Shown: piece by piece, positions 10,241-22,322 of the stretch
Layout of the letters: every line of letters starts with the position of its first letter
Numbering within the stretch: the stretch's first letter is position 1
Assembly: GCF_018143015.1 (NCBI RefSeq)
Contig: NC_054752.1
Location: 2,108,001 to 2,172,000 of the forward strand
Length of the DNA: 64,000 nt
Direction of reading: 5' to 3'
Source: Lytechinus variegatus
Lineage: Eukaryota > Echinodermata > Echinoidea > Temnopleuroida > Toxopneustidae
Notes under the pieces: generated by a model
The model's database searches: none
The model's input: only the letters and a program-made list of their open reading frames with translations
Told to the model about the DNA's origin: nothing
Translations under genes and position numbers: made by a program

Positions 10241-13200
10241 CTGGAGAGATAAAGGGAGAATAGAACAGGTCGGTGAACTATGGAGACCAATAACACAGAA
10301 CAAGCCTTTGACATGTTTGAGCGCTATTTTGATTGCTACTGCTCCATTTTTCGCGCTCATGCACACAGTTCACATACCCCGAAGTTTTCCCAAAATTTCA
10401 TACAATATTTTCAAAACTCACACTCACATTTCAGCCAAATCGGATCACGGTGTACTAACGTTACTGGTAGTCGGCAATGCATATGAAATGCCTATGCGCA
10501 GTTTGTTGCGCGTGATAAACTAAATGTGTACACCATGGTATCACAGGCTAAAACATTTTCCGTAGACTCGTGTGTTAAAATGACACTTTTAAAAATTCAT
10601 AGAAAATAAGAATGAAATTCGGGGGTCAAATGTATACTACCAGCGGATAGGATATAATCTGACAATCCATATCTGTCCAGAAAATGGTCCCTTGACAGGC
10701 TCATTTTAAAAACAAATCGGCATTCATAAAGGAATCTCCTGAGGAGTCGACTTCATCACCTAAAAGAGTAAACTAGCCCTTACCCTTCCGCCGGTCAAAA
10801 TATAGTTCCAAAAGTTGGTGATATTTATTCCTACTTGGAACAAAGAAGTTTCAGTAATTATCCTAGTAAAAAAGGAATCAGTTTTAGGTGGACAATCATC
10901 TTTGTAAATTAGCCATATGAAGATTAAAAATTGAAAATGGATTGGCTCAAATGAATATCTGTTGCCTTTCTGATGTTAATAGGCCCCTGCGACATTCAGT
11001 GGTGTACACTCACGAAAAATGTCTGCCCGTTTTCTCAGTCTGAGCTGTATCATTATATCCATTGAATAAGGCAAGCTTGCCTATACACAATGAATATTCA
11101 GGGAAATGTCTTTCTGTCAAGAAGGAAATTAAGCAATGGTGTAAAGTGCACTTTTCTTTAATTCAATATTATTGTTTGGATAAATGCAAGTAGGAAAGAG
11201 CACATTCAGAAACTAGAAAGAATTGAAAAGCAGGCCTTTGAAATAAGAAAAGAACATGTGCCAGTCTCAGACACGCCAGACTCGGACTCGGACTGACTAG
11301 ACTCAGATACATCACTTTCTGAGTGCAATGGGGGTCTAAAAATGGCGATTTCTAAGTATCAAAAAATTGAGTTTGCATGTAAAATTGCATATATTTCAAA
11401 GCAGATGGTCTATAGTGTTTGATCTATGATAATGTCAGTGTCTGGAACTACTATAATATGATGGCAATATTTCTCTTAAAGCCCGTGCCATTTTCTCGGG
11501 GCCAGACCAGATGCTGTAAGAACCTACTTTGTGTCAGTGGTCAGGTCCTTTAGTGTCTCATATATAACTTCGGCGTTCATGGTGTTTTTATCCAGCTTTC
11601 GTCCCATCCCCCTTCCTACTACTCTGGCTGCTACGTCATACTGATCACCATACAGGGGTATGATGGCGATAGGAACACCGTGGTAACAGGCTTCTTGGAA
11701 ACCATTGTTGCCTCCTTGATACATGAACACTCGTGTCTTTGGATGACCTGTTATTGCAAATATATAAAGACATCAGTCACATTAATTAATTCCACTCCAA
11801 ACCAACCAATTGGATGTCATTGACACTAATACATTAATCAGTCATTGCTAGGGCCTGTTTCAACAAAAAACAACTCTCGACTGTGGTCCAACTCATGACA
11901 GCTGATAAAGTTCGAAGAGAGAGGAAAGAATATGAGAGAGAAATAAATGATGATAAATACGCACGATACAGAAATCGATCGAAATCTCATTCTAATTCTA
12001 ATCTAATTCCCAATTATGAGGAATACATGATTATTTCATGTGATTTGTGTACTTGCGATATTGGATGCAATATAGTGCCTATGGATCTGTACGACATAAA
12101 TTGATTGTATATAAATGATGTGTGGAGTCAAGCAAGAGCAAAGTGATGCCAATTAATGGCAACAACTACCATGACTTCATTGGAAAGTGGCTAAAAAGTT
12201 TGGGTTTTTTATTTAAAAAAAAAATTCGTTAGTTTGTGATGTGACAGAGAGGTTACCCTTTGTTTGATTTAATTTACAGAATCTGACACTTGAATGTGTA
12301 TTAAAAAAAAGACGTTCAACAGGTAAACGCTTGCAAGAACAGATAACTTACCTAGTAAGTCATTTTGTGGTACCCACGGCATTAACTTAATGTTTGACGG
12401 CAGTTCAAGGTCATTAGGTGGGTCCATCAACTGCCAGATAACCTTTTGTGGTAATCTTCCAAAAGCGTCTGCAAACATTTCGACAAATCCCGGTAGGCGT
12501 TTAGCAACTTGGGAGAAGTAGGTCCCCAGAGTAAAAAGGATGACACCATCATCTCCAGAGCTCTGCATGAAATCCTCCAATTCCTTTTAACAAAAACGAA
12601 AGTAGTGTATTGACACATACTCAGTTTGATAAGTGTGAATATCGTAAATTTTCACTGTCTTAAAATAATGAAATATTGGATCAGTATGGGCGAGATAATG
12701 AGAGTGATAGCAAATACGAAGAGCTTTCTTTTGAAGACGTAATATTGAGTTTATTTTTATTTTGTTACTATTTCCCCATGCTATGTTACAGTAAGAAATG
12801 TGTGACAAAATAAAGGAGTTGTAAAGCATTAGTAATGATCTTTGAGATATATAATATTTCAATTTGTACAAGATGCCTATGGCCCTTGCATTCATCATGC
12901 TTATATTACGAATATGACTACTCCATGTTACGTTAGAATCGATCAATACACCTAAAAATTTTGTTTCCTGTTTTTCGTTAATGGGCATATCATTGATATA
13001 AATGATATCGCGAAATACTTGTTTCGAATTAATATGTTTAAAGTACATGAAGTTTGTTTTATTTATGTTAAGGGAGAGTCTATTTGATTTAAACCATAAT
13101 GATAATTTCTTTAATTCTTGATTTAGAGTTGTTTAGAGTTGTTAGGATATGTTTAAGTTCTGATGTGAATAAAATATGTTAGTGTCGTCTGCGAATAAAA

Positions 13201-16200
13201 CGTATGTAAGTAAAGGTGATGCTCTAACAATATCATTCATATAAATTAAAGATAATAAGGGGCCTAGAATTGAACCCTGAGGTACTCCACATTCAACGGG
13301 ACATGTATGGGATGATTTGAATTTAAAATTAACAAATCGACGTCTATTATTTAAATCATCTTTAAACCAAGAATGTACACTACCTCTTTTTCCATATTTC
13401 TTTAATTTAAACAACAAAATATGATGATACATGGTATCGAATGCCTTCGATAGATCCATGAAAACCCCAATGGAGTGCTCTTTTTTGGAAAGTGAATATG
13501 TAATTTTATCATATAATTGTAAGATTACATAGTCAGTTAAGTGATTTTTCCTAAACTGCTAAAGCCGTATTGGTTGGGAATTGATAACTGATTTGTGTCC
13601 AGAAAAGAATATAGTCGTTTATAAACAATTTTTTCAAGTATTTTGGATATGCTTGGTAGTAATGAAATAGGGCGGTAGTTAGCAATTTGGCAAGGGTCTT
13701 CTTTTTTGTATATGGGGATTATTTTTGCAAGTTTAAGCTGATCCGGGAAAATCCCCTTTATGAGAGATAAATTGAAAATATGTACAAGGGGAGAAGCCAT
13801 AAAATGAATTATTTGTTTTCGTAAATATACACTGATACCATCAAGGCCACACGATTTAGTAGATTTCAAGGATCGGACGATTTCTAAAATTTCATGAAGA
13901 TTAGTAGGATTAAAAAATAAAGAATGTTCGGCATTGTTATGTAAATATGTAGAAAAGTTGTTGGTATTAGTCACAATGCTAGATGCAAGATTAGGACCAA
14001 CACTGGCGAAAAAAGAATTAAATGCTTCAGCAATTTTGGAAGGGTTTTTCGTTGTGTGTCCGTTTAGAAGGAAATCAACATTGTTAAGATCATGCGGTTT
14101 TTGTCTCATCTGCGAAGCAAAGTGAGACTATAGGCGCCGCTTTTCCGACGGCGGCGGCGGCGGCGGCGTCAACATCAAATCTTAACCTGAGGTTAAGTTT
14201 TTGAAATGACATCATAACTTAGAAAGTATATGAACCTAGTTAATAAAACTTGGCCTTAAGGTTAATCAAGTATTACTGAACATCCTATTAGAGTTTCATG
14301 TCACATGACCAAGGTCAAAGGTCATTTAGGGTCAATGAACTTAGACCATGTTGGAGGAATCAACATCGAAATCTTAACCTGAGGTTAAGTTTTTGAAATG
14401 TCATCATAACTTAGAAAATATATGGACCTAGTTCATGAAACTTGGACATAAGGTTAATCAAGTATCACTGAACATCCTGCATGAGTTTCACGTCACATGA
14501 CCAAGGTCAAAGGTCATTTAGGGTCAATGAACTTTGGCCGAATTGGGGATATCTGTTGAATTCCCATCATAACTTTGAAAGTTTATGGATCTGATTCATG
14601 AAACTTGGACATAATAGTAATCAAGCATCACTGAACATTTTGTGCAAGTTTCAGGTCACATGATCAAGGTCAAAGGTCATTTAGGGTCAATGAACTGTGG
14701 CTGAATTGGGGATATCTGTTGAATTCCCATCATAACTTTGAAAGTTTATGGATCTGATTCATGAAACTTGGACATAATAGTAATCAAGCATCACTGAACA
14801 TTTTGTGCAAGTTTCAGGTCTCATGATTAAGGTCAAAGGTCATTTAGGGTCAATGAACTTTGGCCGAATCGGGGGTATCTGTTGAATTACCATCATAACT
14901 TTGAAAGTTTATTGGTCTAGTTCATTAAACTTGGACATTAGAGTAATCAAGTATCACTGAACATCCTGTGCGTGTTTCAGGTCACATGTCCAAGGTCAAA
15001 GGTCAATGAACTTTAGCCGAATCGGGTGTATCTGTTGAATTACCATCATAACTTTGAAAGTTTATGGATCTGATTCATGAAACTTGTACATAAGAGTAAT
15101 CAAGTATCACTGAACATCCTGTTCCAGTTTCAGGTCACATGATCAAGGTCAAAGGTCATGTAAGGTCAATGAACTTTGGCCATGTTGGGGTTTTTGTTGA
15201 ATAACCATCATATCTCTGTAAGTTTATTGGTCTAGTTCATAAAAAGAGGACATAAGAGTAACCATGTATCACTGAACATCTTGTGCGAGTTAGAGTAGTA
15301 TGCAAAGTCAGCACTGCTGCTATATTGAACCGCGTGATGCAGGTGAGACGGCCAGAGGCATTCCACTTGTTTTCCTAACATTTCGTTTACTGTGTGCCAT
15401 AATGTTTGATTTTGATCTTTATTGTTTTCTATTTTGTTCGAAAAGTACGATTTGCGTGCCAAACGGATTATGGACGTTAATTTATTACGATATTTTTTGT
15501 ATTTGTTTTTATGTTCTTGAGTAGGTGATTTTAGTGATATTTTATATAATCTATTACGAGTCAGTATTGATTTAACTATGCCTTGAGTGATCCATGGTTT
15601 ATAAATTATTATAAATCAAAGGCAGAAGCCCCTGATGATTAAGTTCACACTAGCAAGACAAACATATAAGGGGTTTTCTTTCCGCACCTCACGACGGATT
15701 CAGGAAAACAGTGAAAATGGTAAACATGGTAAATGTATTGAAAATTCTTGCCAGCAGGGCGAAAAGAGAGCAACAGCTTTACCTGGTCTAGATCCTTGGC
15801 GGGCGAGGCGGTGAGTCCTCCGACCGGAATGAAATTTGGAGCTAAAGGAAATGGAAACTCAGACGAAAAATCCATGCTCAAGAGATGCAAATCAAATTTT
15901 CTATGCCAAGTGTAGAAATTCGCACTCTCAGGATTGAGTCCAACGTTCTTGGCAATTTCAGAATAGATAGGTCCTATAAATAAATGACCTAGGCACACGA
16001 ACATTACGCTTTGAAGAATGTTAGCCACTCTCTGGAAGAAAGTCATTCGGGTTGACAACCCGGACAAAAACTCTGGCTGATAGGAAGGGTTGTAAGCTGA
16101 ACCCATGAGGGCAAGGGTGATCGCTTGTGGAGGAGACGGTGTCACAGATATCGCCGTTAAATTGCTGGTCCAGTTCATATTTTGTTCGATAATTTCCTTG

Positions 16201-16670
16201 ATCATGACCCCACATGGCCAGGTGAGGTCCATGACAATTGCATCCATCTTTCCAAGCCGCCTCATTAATGCATCGTCTTTCAATATCGCCTCACAGTCGT
16301 TGGCAATGGTTCGCACGAAACCTGTAAACGCATTTATCAACTGGTTATGGACCCCTTCCATTGCCTTTGTGTTAAACTGGTAGAACATGTCTCGTACATC
16401 TTCAAGAGATCTGTCATGATGGTCAAATACCTCGAAGGAAAGATTCGTGTATTTTGGATCGGATGTACGGTGTTCGAATGCTCTACTAATAAGACATGTC
16501 ACATTGTGGCCATTGTCTACGAGTCCTTGTCCAATAGAGGCACCCAACAAGAAATGACTGCCCTCCCCGTAGAGTGAGGATATCAAGATATTGGAAGCAA
16601 CAACATTTGAAACTTTACCAAAGGAGAGTAGGACTACCAAAATCCACATCTGAATTGAAACAGACTCCAT
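9952..16670 (-). CDS. UGT: UDP-glucuronosyltransferase, gene 1 (complete, 4 exons)
   Basis: UGTs are ER-membrane enzymes that move glucuronic acid or another sugar from a UDP-sugar to small lipophilic molecules. Coding exons are complement(15783-16670), (12352-12583), (11528-11747) and (9952-10240), with intron phases 0, 1 and 2, giving 542 residues, the usual family length. Exon 1 (residues 1-296) has a signal peptide, the catalytic His39 in GEGSHF, the partner Asp near 148 (VMDLTWPCG) and N-glycosylation sites. Exons 2-3 hold WVPQNDLLG and the donor-binding YQGGNNG...PLYGDQ. Exon 4 ends with one membrane helix and KEKGD, a KxKxx ER-retrieval signal. The start at 16670 makes exon 1 exactly 888 bp, as in the plus-strand copies; an in-frame ATG 20 codons upstream is less likely. 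Intron 1 carries nested mobile elements. No break is seen. Confidence 0.9.
10241..11527 (-). other. UGT1 intron 3
   Basis: About 1.29 kb of AT-rich sequence with no recognisable gene. Small overlapping frames at 10224-10523 show no protein features. Confidence 0.6.
11528..11747 (-). CDS. UGT: UGT1 exon 3
   Basis: 220 bp, entered in phase 1 and left in phase 2. The acceptor is ATAACAG and the donor GTAGGT. It carries the core of the UGT signature (VFMYQGGNNG to PLYGDQ). Confidence 0.9.
12352..12583 (-). CDS. UGT: UGT1 exon 2
   Basis: 232 bp. The acceptor is GTTAAAAG and the donor GTAAGT. It starts ELEDFMQSSGDDG and ends WVPQNDLL plus the first base of a Gly codon. The acceptor lies only about 50 bp from the end of a LINE fragment. 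Confidence 0.9.
14105..15366. mobile_element. repeat element inserted in the LINE, with internal 163 bp tandem units
   Basis: The LINE reading frame is continuous if this 1.26 kb block is removed, and TTGT flanks it on both sides (14101-14104 and 15367-15370), consistent with a 4 bp target duplication. It begins CTCATCTGCGAAGC, has a GGC-rich patch at 14149-14168, and then about six copies of a roughly 163 bp unit containing CATCATAACTTTGAAAGTTT, CACTGAACAT and AGGTCAAAGGTCA. It ends GACGGCCAGAGGCATTCCAC. It has no coding capacity. The class is not assigned; the ends are not clear inverted repeats. Confidence 0.7.
14312..15158 (+). promoter_or_regulatory. six DR1-type nuclear-receptor motifs
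   Basis: The perfect direct repeat AGGTCA-A-AGGTCA occurs at 14312-14324, 14504-14516, 14667-14679, 14830-14842, 14993-15005 and 15146-15158. In most copies a further GGTCA half-site follows a few bases downstream. DR1 is the consensus for HNF4 and RXR heterodimers. That these sites act on the UGT gene is inference only; they belong to a repeat unit. Confidence 0.45.
15783..16670 (-). CDS. UGT: UGT1 exon 1
   Basis: 888 bp, phase-0 donor GTAAAG. It encodes the signal peptide and the complete aglycone-binding lobe. It is clearly related to, but more diverged from, the two plus-strand first exons than those are from each other. Confidence 0.9.
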
Positions 16671-17476
16671 TTTAACTCTTTGCCAGGTTTGTTTGACTAG
16701 AGTAGCATACAGCAGACTGTCAACTGTCACATTTCATTCACCATACACACAGAGTGCATTAGTCTGTTGTCATTTTACACGTACACAATAATAATGTGTT
16801 CATCGCATTGTAGAGAGTAAACACAATGCTTTACCTCACAATAACCAAAACTTCAAACCCAATCAAAAAATATGTTATTTATCAATTTAGAGAAGAAATC
16901 ATGCAGAACATGGTGTTAATCTTTTATCATATACACCGTGTTTACATAGTGACTCGGCTCGAAGGTTCGACACGCAAGTCGTACTCAGAACGGCGATTTT
17001 TTGCTGTGTAAACGCGATCAGTTTGATCTTCAAGCCGTGTCGAACACTGCTATTTTGGTCCGCCAAAATCATACGTTTCAACCCGTGAGACGAGTCAGAT
17101 TCGCCTATGTTTGCGTGTGTCACCTAGATCAAACACGGCATATCCATTATGTCTATCCTACTTACGTTCCGGGGGGGGGCACTCAGTATATAAAGCATAG
17201 TGGGTATGTGCCGCGGAGGGGACCCCCATTTTTACACTCAAATTTCCGTTCCGAGGAATACCATTTTTGTCTTATTGAGAAAAAGAACAAAGAAAGCCGC
17301 TCCAAAGCATAGCATTTTCTTCTAATCGAGAAAAAGAGAAGAAAGAAATCCGCTCCAAAGCTTTGCATATTTTACGTTACGCCGTTCCGAAAATAAAACC
17401 ATACAAAAGAAAAAAAGTAAAAACCAAACAAGTAGTGGATGTACTGGTTGGCAAAGGCCAGAGACATATCGAGGCC
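16671..17476. other. 5' flank of UGT1 and unclassified repeat
   Basis: The presumed promoter region of UGT1; I see no convincing TATA box. At 17165-17400 there is a poly-G start (GGGGGGGGGCACTCAGTATA) followed by two copies of a GAGAAAAAGA...CGCTCCAAAGC motif, typical of an inserted repeat. The partner end was not located. Confidence 0.35.
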
Positions 17477-17913
17477 TTCCGAAGGTTCGTAATTCCGACA
17501 CACGTAAATTGCCAATATCTCGATCTTCGTTAATCCGAAAACGTAAAAGGGTTCCTTAATTCGAACTTTTGTGGCGTTATTCCGAAGGTTCGATAATACG
17601 AAAACGAAATAAGGTTCGATGTTCCGAAGGTTCGTTAATCCGAAAACGAAATAAGGTTCGTTGTTCCGAAGGTTCGTTAGTCCGAAAACGAAATAAGGTT
17701 CGTTGTTTCGAAGGTTCGTTAGTCCGAAAACGAAATTAGGTTTGTTAATCATTTCGTTTTCGGACTAACGCACCTTCGGAATTACGAACCTCACTTCGTT
17801 TCGGACTAACGAACCTTCGGAATTACGAACCTTCGAAAATACGAACCTTCGGAATGACGAGCCTTCGGAATATCCGAACCTTCGGAATAACGAAGCTTCG
17901 GAATTACGAATGT
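17477..17913. repeat. fold-back array of TTCGGAATTACGAACC units, copy 2
   Basis: Same design as 7380-7873: a left half of GGTTCGTTAATCCGAAAACG units and a right half of the reverse complement, centred near 17750. It ends with the same CGAAGCTTCGGAATTACGAA followed by TGTATGC. Confidence 0.75.
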
Positions 17914-18149
17914 ATGCGCCAATCCCATTACTTCTGCACGGTGATAATTCACATAAGCAGCAAAAACATTAACATGAGTAAATACAAGAAAAACATTAAA
18001 ACAAAAATAAAAACAAACTTAGGCTCCATTTTATTTTGAAGTTGATGGAAAATCGGCAAGATATAATTAATATTTATGTGTAAAGTCAACGGTGTGTGAC
18101 AGGTTTTCATTTCTGATGGCAAACACTTCCAGATGTTAGGTCCTTCATA

Positions 18150-18370
18150 ACTGGTTGGTTGGCTGGGTTTGTTCTGGTTCCTGGATGGGCTTGTTATGGT
18201 TGGTTGGTTGGTTGGTTGGGTTAGGGTTGGTCGGTCGGTCGGTTGGTCGGTTTTGTCGGTCGGTCGGTCGGTTGGTTGGTTGGTTGGTCGGTCGGTTGGT
18301 TGTCTAGGCTTGTTTGGTTTGTTGGTTGTATGGGCTTATTTTTTGTTGGTCGGATGGGCTTGTTTTGGGA
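18150..18370. repeat. (GGTT/GGTC)n low-complexity tract
   Basis: Imperfect tetranucleotide array of GGTT, GGTC and TGGG units. The repetitive Gly/Val/Trp open frame across it is an artefact. Confidence 0.75.
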
Positions 18371-18375
18371 TTTGA

Positions 18376-19566
18376 CATGATTACTGAGTCTGATTTCTTG
18401 TATCGGTCAAATTTCGACACCAGGAGAGGCAATGAATACTAATTGTGTCAAGAAAATCGGGACTGGGGAACCCAACTTTCCAAAGTCTCCTGGTTTGGAA
18501 GTCTGGCTGGATGTCTACCGGCAGGTTCCCCTTCCAAGAATTCACCTTCTGGTCTTAAAGCCTCTCCCTCGATTTTATTTCGCACTTGAGATAATCTTGT
18601 ATTGAATAGATGATGAATGTAAAGAGGGAATCCGCAACCTGGGAAAATCTGTCCCGTTTGGATCTCTTTCTTCTGGGCAGGCGTGTAGCCAGAGGGGCGG
18701 TGGGGGTGGTCGCCCCCACCCCCCCCCCCCCCATCTCAAAAAAGTCACCAAAAAGAAAAAAAAAAGAAGAGAAAAAAGGGATAAAAAAAGGAAGTACAAT
18801 ATCTTTTTATCAAATTCTATTAAACTTCATGTCATTTCCCTGCACGTTCATCTCCTGTCCTGTTTTGCGCCCTCAGTTTGAAATTTTGAATGACACTTAA
18901 GTTTCTATATAATTCAAAATGAAGCGCTTCAGGATAAGTCAAAGAAATAAGGCATCCTTTCTTATTTAATTTCAATAAATCACAGAAGTTTCAACTTTTT
19001 GCGCACCATTTTCCTTGTAATGAAGTTCAATAATATTAGAAAATCAATTGAATTAGAGCCGATGGGGGTAATGGAGATATCTGCATTTGATGAAACGTCC
19101 ACCCTTTGAAATTTCATAATTGAATTGCTCTGCGCGGGGAGGAATATCTCCCGCCCAGCATATGCATTTCTTCTCCCCTGTTTTGCGAGTATACAGATAT
19201 GCACTGTCGCTAAATTGTTTGTAATAAAATCTGATCTTTCCCAGGGAAGTATTCAATATGTCATTGAGAACACCCTTTTCTCGGGATCATTTTCATGGCA
19301 AAAAATTTGACAAAACGCTCTAGCTTCCACGCCTCGCGCGAAGTTATTATCATTTTAATTTCCTCCATTGTATTCCTTTTTTGTGCGTTCAAAATCACTT
19401 TCAAAACAAGGTTCAAGATCACAATATAGTCGACTGAATTGGAGCTGATATACTAGAGACAAGAGAGACGGCTCCTTTTCATTTTATTTTATGAAACATC
19501 GAAAGCTTCGCGCGGGAGGAGGAAACTCCCCCTCCCTGCACCCACCCACTAGGGAGCGGTCTTCGA
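18376..19566. other. no gene seen
   Basis: Contains at 18680-18735 a sequence GGCGTGTAGCCAGAGGGGCG with poly-C that resembles the end of an inverted-repeat element, then AT-rich sequence with GCGCGGGAGG patches. No coding gene is recognisable. Confidence 0.35.
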
Positions 19567-20196
19567 TGATTTTTCAAACGTCTTCATAGTCTTTCAATGA
19601 TCTTTCGGCAGTCTCTCAAGATTCCATGCGATTTTCCGTCATGCAATGAATGCATCTCGAAAAGTTTCAGTATGTCCGTTTATACGGCTATTTTACAATT
19701 TGCTTCAAATCACGCTTAGATGTGGCGAACTTAGTATAGTAATATAGTAAGTGCGCTTTTCATTTCTGATTGTGGTGTTCAAAAACAATATCTACAACAT
19801 TTATGTTTTTCATGCAGGTCGGATGGAGGATTTTTTACTACCTACTTTTTAAAAAATCGTATTTTTACACTTTATCAATAATTCAGGATCTGTTGTTATC
19901 CATGATTAAGATTTCACAGATAACATCTATCTCTTACGACTAATAAAACGTTCTTCATAAAACTTGTTTATACTGTGTGTACATGTTGTATAAAGTTCAA
20001 GAATTCCAAAATCACTAAGATTAGGCCTGGTGTGTCATTGTTACACTATCAAATTCAATGACCATGAAGGGCGTAAAATGATCGCTGAGATCAGTTATAA
20101 TAATTCCAGATTTCACACCAATATCAGAATTACTCTCGTAAAAAGGGAAATAGTTGTGGAATTTGATCCCACACTCCTTTATTTTCAATTATTTTA
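19567..20196 (+). repeat. truncated unit 0 of the UGT upstream duplication
   Basis: About 630 bp nearly identical to 21693-22322 (shared CTTCATAGTCTTTCAATGAT, TTAGATGTGGCGAACTTAGT, GGAATTTGATCCCACACTCC). Only the distal 5' flank is present here; no exon 1 follows. This points to unequal exchange or a deletion. Confidence 0.8.
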
Positions 20197-20220
20197 AGGC
20201 GCCCCCTCCAAAATGAAATC

Positions 20221-20972
20221 CAGGGGCGGTATTCTGAACATTGTCTTATCTCCATATTTTATCTTATCTCAGAGATATGACAAAATCGGTATTCTGGTGG
20301 ATGTCATAACTTTTGTCACAAAAATTGTCATAAATTTTGTCTTATCTCTTTGGCGCGCACCAAAAATACGCGGCATTAATGCGCGTAATCCTTTTATACA
20401 AGCAAAAGATATGACAAAAGTTATGACAGGGGGTAGCAGTCATAAACATGATAAATTTTGTCATATCTTTTAGTACCAAATATCCCGATACCCTGCCGAC
20501 TGAATGTCAAGCATATAACGATATCATTTAGATTAGATTGTGGCATAAGTTTCACTCATCATCCACGACAATTTTTAGAATTATTTTGTCATGCTACAAT
20601 TAGTTAGGCCCTACATATTAATTTCTCCTTTTTTTCTCTGTTTTCCTTATTTTTCTACTTCTCCTCTAAAATCCTTCACAGCTCCCTGTCTCTCTTTGTA
20701 ATTAAGCGCATCAATATTCGCGTAGTTGCGCGATGCCAGAAACAGAATTGGGGATATCCCCTTCCTATTGGCTAGAAGGGCTCCCACTGGGAACTAACGA
20801 TGATTTTGATTGGATTGCTTCCGAAAAGATGGGTGGGAACTTTGAGAGATGTGACAGGGAAAAGACAATGTTAAGAATACCGATTTGTGACAATCATAGC
20901 GGTGTCACATCTCGGAAAGAAATGACAAAATTTATGACAAAAGTTATGAGTGTTCCAGAATACCACCCCAGG
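20221..20972. mobile_element. non-autonomous inverted-repeat element
   Basis: The ends CAGGGGCGGTATTCTGAACA and the reverse complement of TGTTCCAGAATACCACCCCA match with one or two changes. The interior contains palindromic ATGACAAAA...TTTTGTCAT blocks near both ends and no transposase frame. It sits exactly where duplication unit 0 breaks off. No target duplication is obvious. Confidence 0.6.
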
Positions 20973-21476
20973 CTACGCGTTTGCTTCTGGGAGGTCACGT
21001 GACCCGATTTTCCCATTAAAATCTTATTGAATGTGGCTTGATAAATATTGTTTAGAAACTGTGTCCTATTTTTATCGTTTTAATTATTCGGGGAAATCCT
21101 CCAGTGGCTTTTGAAGTTGAGAACGGCAATTTCATGTTTGATCTGTATTCATTCTTGCAATACCCCTTATACCGTAAAAATACGATTTTTCTAACTTTTT
21201 TTAACTTACGAAGAGCTTTATGAAATGGCCCTCATATCATTTCCAGTATTTTTGCACGTAGTGAGTTTATCTTGAACAGTTTGTCCAACTTTAACAAATA
21301 CAAAGTTATTAAAAGCATTAGTAATGTAAAATCTGTCTGAAATATTACTGCCATTAATTTCTACTTCTTGTATACTAATCTTCTTTGATTCTCCTTTGTT
21401 CAAAACGCGTCGACTATTTCCAATCTGCCCTTTCGCGTCCACTGTCTCTTTAAAACCCCCATTCCACAGAGAACAA

Positions 21477-21735
21477 GACCGCTGAAAGACCTTTGAAAGA
21501 CCATGAATTTTGGTTTATCTTTCAGAGGTCTCTCAATGAATGGTCTTCCAGGTCTGACACGAGTCCTGACCAATCTTTCAGTGGTCTTCGTGGTCTTCAT
21601 GTGCTCCAAAACTTTTTGAAACGGTTCAAAACAGTCTTACAACGGTCTTACAGGAAAATGGTCTTTCAGTGGTCTTCCAACGGTCTTTCGATGATCGTTC
21701 AAACGTCTTCATAGTCTTTCAATGATCTTTCGGCA
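21477..21735 (+). repeat. degenerate GGTCTTTCA repeats
   Basis: Many variants of GGTCTTTCAGTGGTCTTC in a row, running into the start of duplication unit 1. A shorter version precedes unit 0 at about 19555. Confidence 0.45.
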
Positions 21736-22322
21736 GTCTCTCAAGATTCCATGCGATTTTCCGTCATGCAATGAATGCATTTCGAAAAGTTTTTAGTATG
21801 TCCGTTTATACGGCTATTTCACAATTTGCTTCAAATCACGCTTAGATGTGGCGAACTTAGTATGGTAATATAGTAAGTGCGCTTTTCATTTCTGATTGTG
21901 GTGTTCAAAAACAATATCTACAACATTTATGTTTTTCATGCAGGTCGGATGGAGGATTTTTTTACTACCTACTTTTTAAAAAATCGTATTTTTACACTTT
22001 ACCAATAATTCAGGATCTGTTGTTATCCATGATTAAGATTTCACAGATAACATCTATCTCTTACGACTAATAAAACGTTCTTCATAAAACTTGTTCATAC
22101 CGTGTGTACATCTTGTATAAAGTTCAAGAATTCCAAAATCACTAAGATTAGGCCTGGTGTGTCATTGGTACACTATCAAATTCAATGACCATGAAGGGCG
22201 TAATATGATCGCTGAGATCAGTTATAATAATTCCAGATTTCATAGCAATATCAGAATTACTCTCGTAAATAGGGAAATAGTTGTGGAATTTGATCCCACA
22301 CTCCTTTATTTTAAATTATTTT

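Larger units (their letters stand above)
12630..15612 (-). mobile_element. LINE fragment (CR1/Jockey-like), interrupted by another element
   Basis: Lies inside UGT1 intron 1 in the same orientation as the gene. From 5' to 3' it has the linker before the reverse transcriptase (PWITQGIVKSIL at about 15600), then, past the inserted element 14105-15366, the RT fingers (FNSFFASVGPNLA, IIPIYKKEDP, NYRPISLLPSISKILEK), the palm (MDLSKAFDTMYH, CGVPQGSILGPL, FADDTNIFY) and the thumb (FLGVLIDSNVTWSSHI). The endonuclease part and the final C-terminus plus 3' UTR are missing. Several frame breaks separate the pieces, so it is dead. The exact clade is uncertain. Confidence 0.85.

Noticed and set aside
18169-18375. 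Gly/Val/Trp-rich secreted protein
   Set aside because: Translation of a GGTT/GGTC low-complexity tract.
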